From: Chloroflexota bacterium
Lineage (GTDB): Bacteria > Chloroflexota > Anaerolineae > Caldilineales > Caldilineaceae
NCBI GenBank assembly: GCA_003577365.1
Contig: QEUY01000177.1
Location: 1-7,143 of the forward strand
Direction: 5' to 3'
Length of the DNA: 7,143 bases
Shown here: in pieces, positions 5,434 through 7,143 of the stretch
Layout of the letters: every line of letters starts with the position of its first letter
Position numbering within the stretch: position 1 is the first letter of the stretch
Translations under genes and position numbers: made by a program
The notes under the pieces: model-generated
The model's database searches: none
What the model saw: only the letters and a program-made list of their open reading frames with translations
Told to the model about the DNA's origin: nothing

Positions 5434-6199
5434 TGACAGCCTCCTGGACAAAACGCTCTGATTCATGCAGGCGGGTGAGCAGGTAGTCCACATAGGCGGC
5501 GCGGTGCGCGGCGGGGCCGTCGAACTGGGCTTCGTCGCCCAGCCACAGGTCGGGCACCAGGCCGGCGATGCGGCGCAGCTCCTCGCCGGTGAGCAGTGGG
5601 CGCAGCCGTGCATCGGCCGCGGGCACATCTTCGGCAAAGCGCAGCAGCGTGTGCTGTTTGATCATGCTAAACGGCGTCTTGCTGCGCTCCAGATAATTTT
5701 GCCAGTCGTAATGAAAATAGAGCGCGGCCCCGTGGTCGATCAACCACAGTTCGTCTTGCCAGATCAGCAGATTGACATTGCGCGGCGTGCGGTCGACATT
5801 GGTCACAAATGCGTCGAACCAGACAATGTTGGAGGCCAGTTCAGGGTCGGGCGGCGGCTTGAGCAGTTGGTTGTAGGCAAAGGCGCTGGGCAGATAGGCC
5901 ATGCCCAGGTTCAGCCCCACGCTGGCACGCAACAGGTCGCGGATCTCCGGGTCCGGCTCGTTGCGCCCGATCTCCTCCTCCAGCTCCACAAAGACCAATT
6001 CCGGCACACGCAGCCCCAGCGTGCGCGCGATCTCGCCCGCCACCACTTCGGCGATCAGGGCACGCACGCCCTGGCCTGCGCCGGCAAACTTCACCACATA
6101 GGACACGCCGTCGTCAGCCTCCATCACAGCGGGCAGCGAACCGCCCTCGCGCAGCGGCGTGATATAGCGCGTCGCCAGCACCGTTCGTAACATAGTCAT
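5411..6199 (-). CDS. HipA-like kinase (HipA_2 type)
   Basis: This 262-residue protein is shorter than classical HipA (about 440) and corresponds to the compact HipA-like family found beside DUF3037. It starts with a small beta lobe (VVKFAG, 35-40, with K37 as the likely ATP lysine, and E51 in AEVVAGEIARTLGL as its partner). The catalytic region reads FDAFVTNVDRTPRNVNLLI (128-146), where D136 and N141 fit the catalytic aspartate and metal-binding asparagine. LIDHG (153-157) gives D155 at the DFG-equivalent metal site. All key residues are present, so kinase activity is plausible; HipA itself phosphorylates glutamyl-tRNA synthetase. No HipB-type antitoxin gene is adjacent. The start is ATG 6199 or ATG 6193, both with weak ribosome binding sites. 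The gene is divergent from the SDR gene across about 305 bases. Confidence 0.87.
   Translation of the reverse strand: MTMLRTVLATRYITPLREGGSLPAVMEADDGVSYVVKFAGAGQGVRALIAEVVAGEIARTLGLRVPELVFVELEEEIGRNEPDPEIRDLLRASVGLNLGMAYLPSAFAYNQLLKPPPDPELASNIVWFDAFVTNVDRTPRNVNLLIWQDELWLIDHGAALYFHYDWQNYLERSKTPFSMIKQHTLLRFAEDVPAADARLRPLLTGEELRRIAGLVPDLWLGDEAQFDGPAAHRAAYVDYLLTRLHESERFVQEAVNARTTLL
5440..5444 (-). promoter_or_regulatory. Internal ribosome binding site for DUF3037
   Basis: The reverse strand reads GGAGG followed by CTGTCA and the ATG at 5433. The site lies inside the last codons of the HipA-like kinase, so ribosomes finishing the kinase at 5411 would pass over it. This supports coupled translation of the two proteins. 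Confidence 0.75.
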
Positions 6200-6263
6200 C
6201 TCTATCCCGAGTCTATGCGAGACCCGCAGGGGCGCTTAGAAACACGCGCCTGCCCACAGGTCA

Positions 6264-6288
6264 GCCCGGCTCACCGGGCGTCGTTTTT
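6264..6288 (+). terminator. Terminator-like hairpin with T-run
   Basis: GCCCGG-CTCA-CCGGGC (6264-6279) is a perfect 6-bp GC stem with a four-base loop. Four bases later comes TTTTT (6284-6288). It has the look of a rho-independent terminator read on the forward strand, but no forward gene ends nearby. It could block antisense transcription into the SDR leader, act on the kinase 5' leader as a palindrome on the other strand, or be a remnant. Confidence 0.35.
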
Positions 6289-6291
6289 AGC

Positions 6292-6309
6292 CAGGCCCTT
6301 GAGGGCCTG
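6292..6309. repeat. Perfect inverted repeat, 8-bp arms
   Basis: CAGGCCCT (6292-6299) and AGGGCCTG (6302-6309) are exact inverted repeats separated by two bases; as RNA they form a stem of about seven pairs with a four-base loop. They follow the terminator-like hairpin at once. The element could be a protein-binding palindrome or a second leader hairpin. It does not resemble the LacI operator. Confidence 0.5.
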
Positions 6310-6347
6310 ACAGACATACCGGACCACGCCACGATCTCACAGATGGT

Positions 6348-6376
6348 TTGCCTGGCCCTGCCCAATGGTATATCCT
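6348..6376 (+). promoter_or_regulatory. Possible promoter for the SDR gene
   Basis: TTGCCT (6348-6353) and TATCCT (6371-6376) are spaced by 17 bases, each matching four of six consensus positions. Transcription would begin near 6383 and leave a leader of about 120 bases. This is a weak match in a GC-rich region and is only a candidate. Confidence 0.3.
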
Positions 6377-6472
6377 GTAGACGCCCAGGTCAACGCCGCC
6401 CGCCGCTTGGATCGCGCTCCCCATTCGTCGACCCGGCGCGCGCCAGACCCAGCGCATCGCCCCTACCTACCA

Positions 6473-6498
6473 CCTTGACTCAGGACCTTGACCCAGGA
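6473..6498 (+). repeat. Tandem 13-bp repeat overlapping the Shine-Dalgarno
   Basis: CCTTGACTCAGGA (6473-6485) is followed immediately by CCTTGACCCAGGA (6486-6498), 12 of 13 bases identical. The second copy supplies most of the AGGAGG ribosome binding site (6495-6500) of the SDR gene; the first copy carries a weaker AGGA. It looks like a local duplication or slippage event in the translation start region. Confidence 0.75.
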
Positions 6499-6504
6499 GG
6501 AACC

Positions 6505-7143
6505 ATGTTCGACTTTAGCGGGAAAGTCGTCATCGTCACCGGCGGCGCCAACGGCATTGGCCGCGCCATCTGTCGCGGCTTTGCCCAGGCCGGGGCGCAT
6601 GTGCTGTGCGCCGATATGAACCAAAGCGCCGGGGAAGCCCTGGCCGCCGAAAGCGCCGCCTGGCCGGGCGAGATCGCCTTTTGCGCCGCCGATGTCGCCA
6701 CCAGCGCCGGCGCGCAGACCGTCGTCAACCAAGCCGTCTCCACCTGGGGCGGGCTGGACATCCTCTGCAACAATGTCGGCATCCAGCCCAAAGAAGCCTA
6801 TCTGCCGGCCCATGAGCTGCCCGAAGAGATGTGGGACCGCATCTTGGCGGTCAACCTCAAGAGCGCCTTTCTCATGACCAAATACAGCATCCCGCACCTG
6901 CGGGCGCGCGGCGGCGGCGTGATCATCAACACCGCCAGCGTCCAGGGGCTGCAATCGGCCAAGGAGGTCAGCGCCTATGCCGCCAGCAAGGGCGGCATTC
7001 TCTCGCTGACCCGCCAGTTGGCGCTGGAATACGCCGCCGACAAGATCCGCGTGCTGGCGGTCAACCCCGGCTCGGTGGATACCCCCCTGCTGCGCGCCAC
7101 GGTGGAGGGCGAACCCACCGCCGAGATGCGCGCCGAATGGGGC
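6505..7143 (+). CDS. SDR-family oxidoreductase, 3' end cut by window
   Basis: The first 213 residues of a classical short-chain dehydrogenase/reductase (normally about 250) are present. The Rossmann cofactor motif TGGANGIG spans residues 12-19, and D37 after the second strand (LCADMN) predicts NAD(H) over NADP(H). D63-V64 contacts adenine, and NNVG (89-92) replaces the usual NNAG. The catalytic set is N117, S145 (NTAS), Y158 and K162 (YAASK). NPGSVDTP (187-194) is the typical post-catalytic segment. All active-site residues are intact. The substrate, probably a sugar, polyol or hydroxy acid, cannot be told. The ATG at 6505 is fixed by AGGAGG four bases upstream. The reading frame runs off the window with no stop. 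The protein is soluble, with no signal peptide. Confidence 0.95.
   Translation, partial: MFDFSGKVVIVTGGANGIGRAICRGFAQAGAHVLCADMNQSAGEALAAESAAWPGEIAFCAADVATSAGAQTVVNQAVSTWGGLDILCNNVGIQPKEAYLPAHELPEEMWDRILAVNLKSAFLMTKYSIPHLRARGGGVIINTASVQGLQSAKEVSAYAASKGGILSLTRQLALEYAADKIRVLAVNPGSVDTPLLRATVEGEPTAEMRAEWG

Larger units (their letters stand above)
6200..6504. other. Divergent intergenic region between kinase and SDR genes
   Basis: About 305 bases separate the divergent starts. The region holds two GC-rich hairpins (6264-6279 and 6292-6309), a weak forward promoter candidate (6348-6376) and a tandem 13-bp repeat (6473-6498). I see no convincing promoter for the reverse-strand kinase, and no copy of the LacI palindrome. 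An in-frame forward ATG at 6343 would add 54 Pro/Arg-rich residues to the SDR and lacks a ribosome binding site, so the region is treated as non-coding. Confidence 0.6.

Noticed and set aside
5044..5637. DUF3037 reading frame extended upstream to 5637
   Set aside because: The extra 68 residues overlap the kinase in another frame and are Cys/Pro/Ser-rich; family similarity starts at the ATG at 5433.
6343..6504. 54-residue N-terminal extension of the SDR protein
   Set aside because: It is Pro/Arg-rich with no ribosome binding site, while AGGAGG precedes the ATG at 6505 where the Rossmann fold begins as usual.

Overview
The window looks like a GC-rich bacterial chromosome segment. The coding style (strong G/C third-codon bias, a MoxR/DUF58 pair, a zinc-ribbon protein with a glycine-rich repeat-like body, a ParB-fold protein with a DGHHR box, a HipA-like/DUF3037 pair) reminds me most of Chloroflexota (Anaerolineae/Caldilineae type). 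That taxonomic placement is recalled style, not a database result. There are no rRNA, tRNA, CRISPR, transposase or phage genes.

Layout. (1) Bases 2-52 hold the probable last codons of an upstream gene. (2) 161-2479: a forward two-gene unit, a MoxR-type AAA+ ATPase followed by a membrane-anchored DUF58 protein, with a 10-bp hairpin in the 57-bp gap. (3) 2480-3084: a short dispersed CGCAAAG repeat, then a small zinc-ribbon protein whose true start is fixed by a good ribosome binding site at 2604-2610. (4) 3081-4703, reverse strand: a LacI-family repressor and, downstream of it, a ParB/sulfiredoxin-fold protein. Each has the same perfect 14-bp palindrome, TGCAATCGATTGCA, upstream. The lacI copy sits just after a near-consensus sigma-70 promoter, so autorepression is very likely. 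The copy before the ParB-like gene is extended into three TGCA boxes spaced exactly 10 bp apart. (5) 4807-6199, reverse strand: a HipA-like kinase, a DUF3037 protein overlapping it by 23 bp, and a probable 58-codon GTG-start gene. (6) 6200-6504: a divergent intergenic region with two hairpins, a possible promoter and a tandem 13-bp repeat ending in the Shine-Dalgarno. (7) 6505 to the window end: a classical SDR oxidoreductase, cut off by the window edge.

How the genes work together. MoxR and DUF58 proteins are a known chaperone/partner pair. HipA-like kinase and DUF3037 proteins are recurrent neighbours, and here they look translationally coupled. The most testable system is the compact LacI circuit, with a repressor and one non-metabolic target-like gene sharing a duplicated operator. 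No sugar transporter or glycosidase lies next to it in this window.
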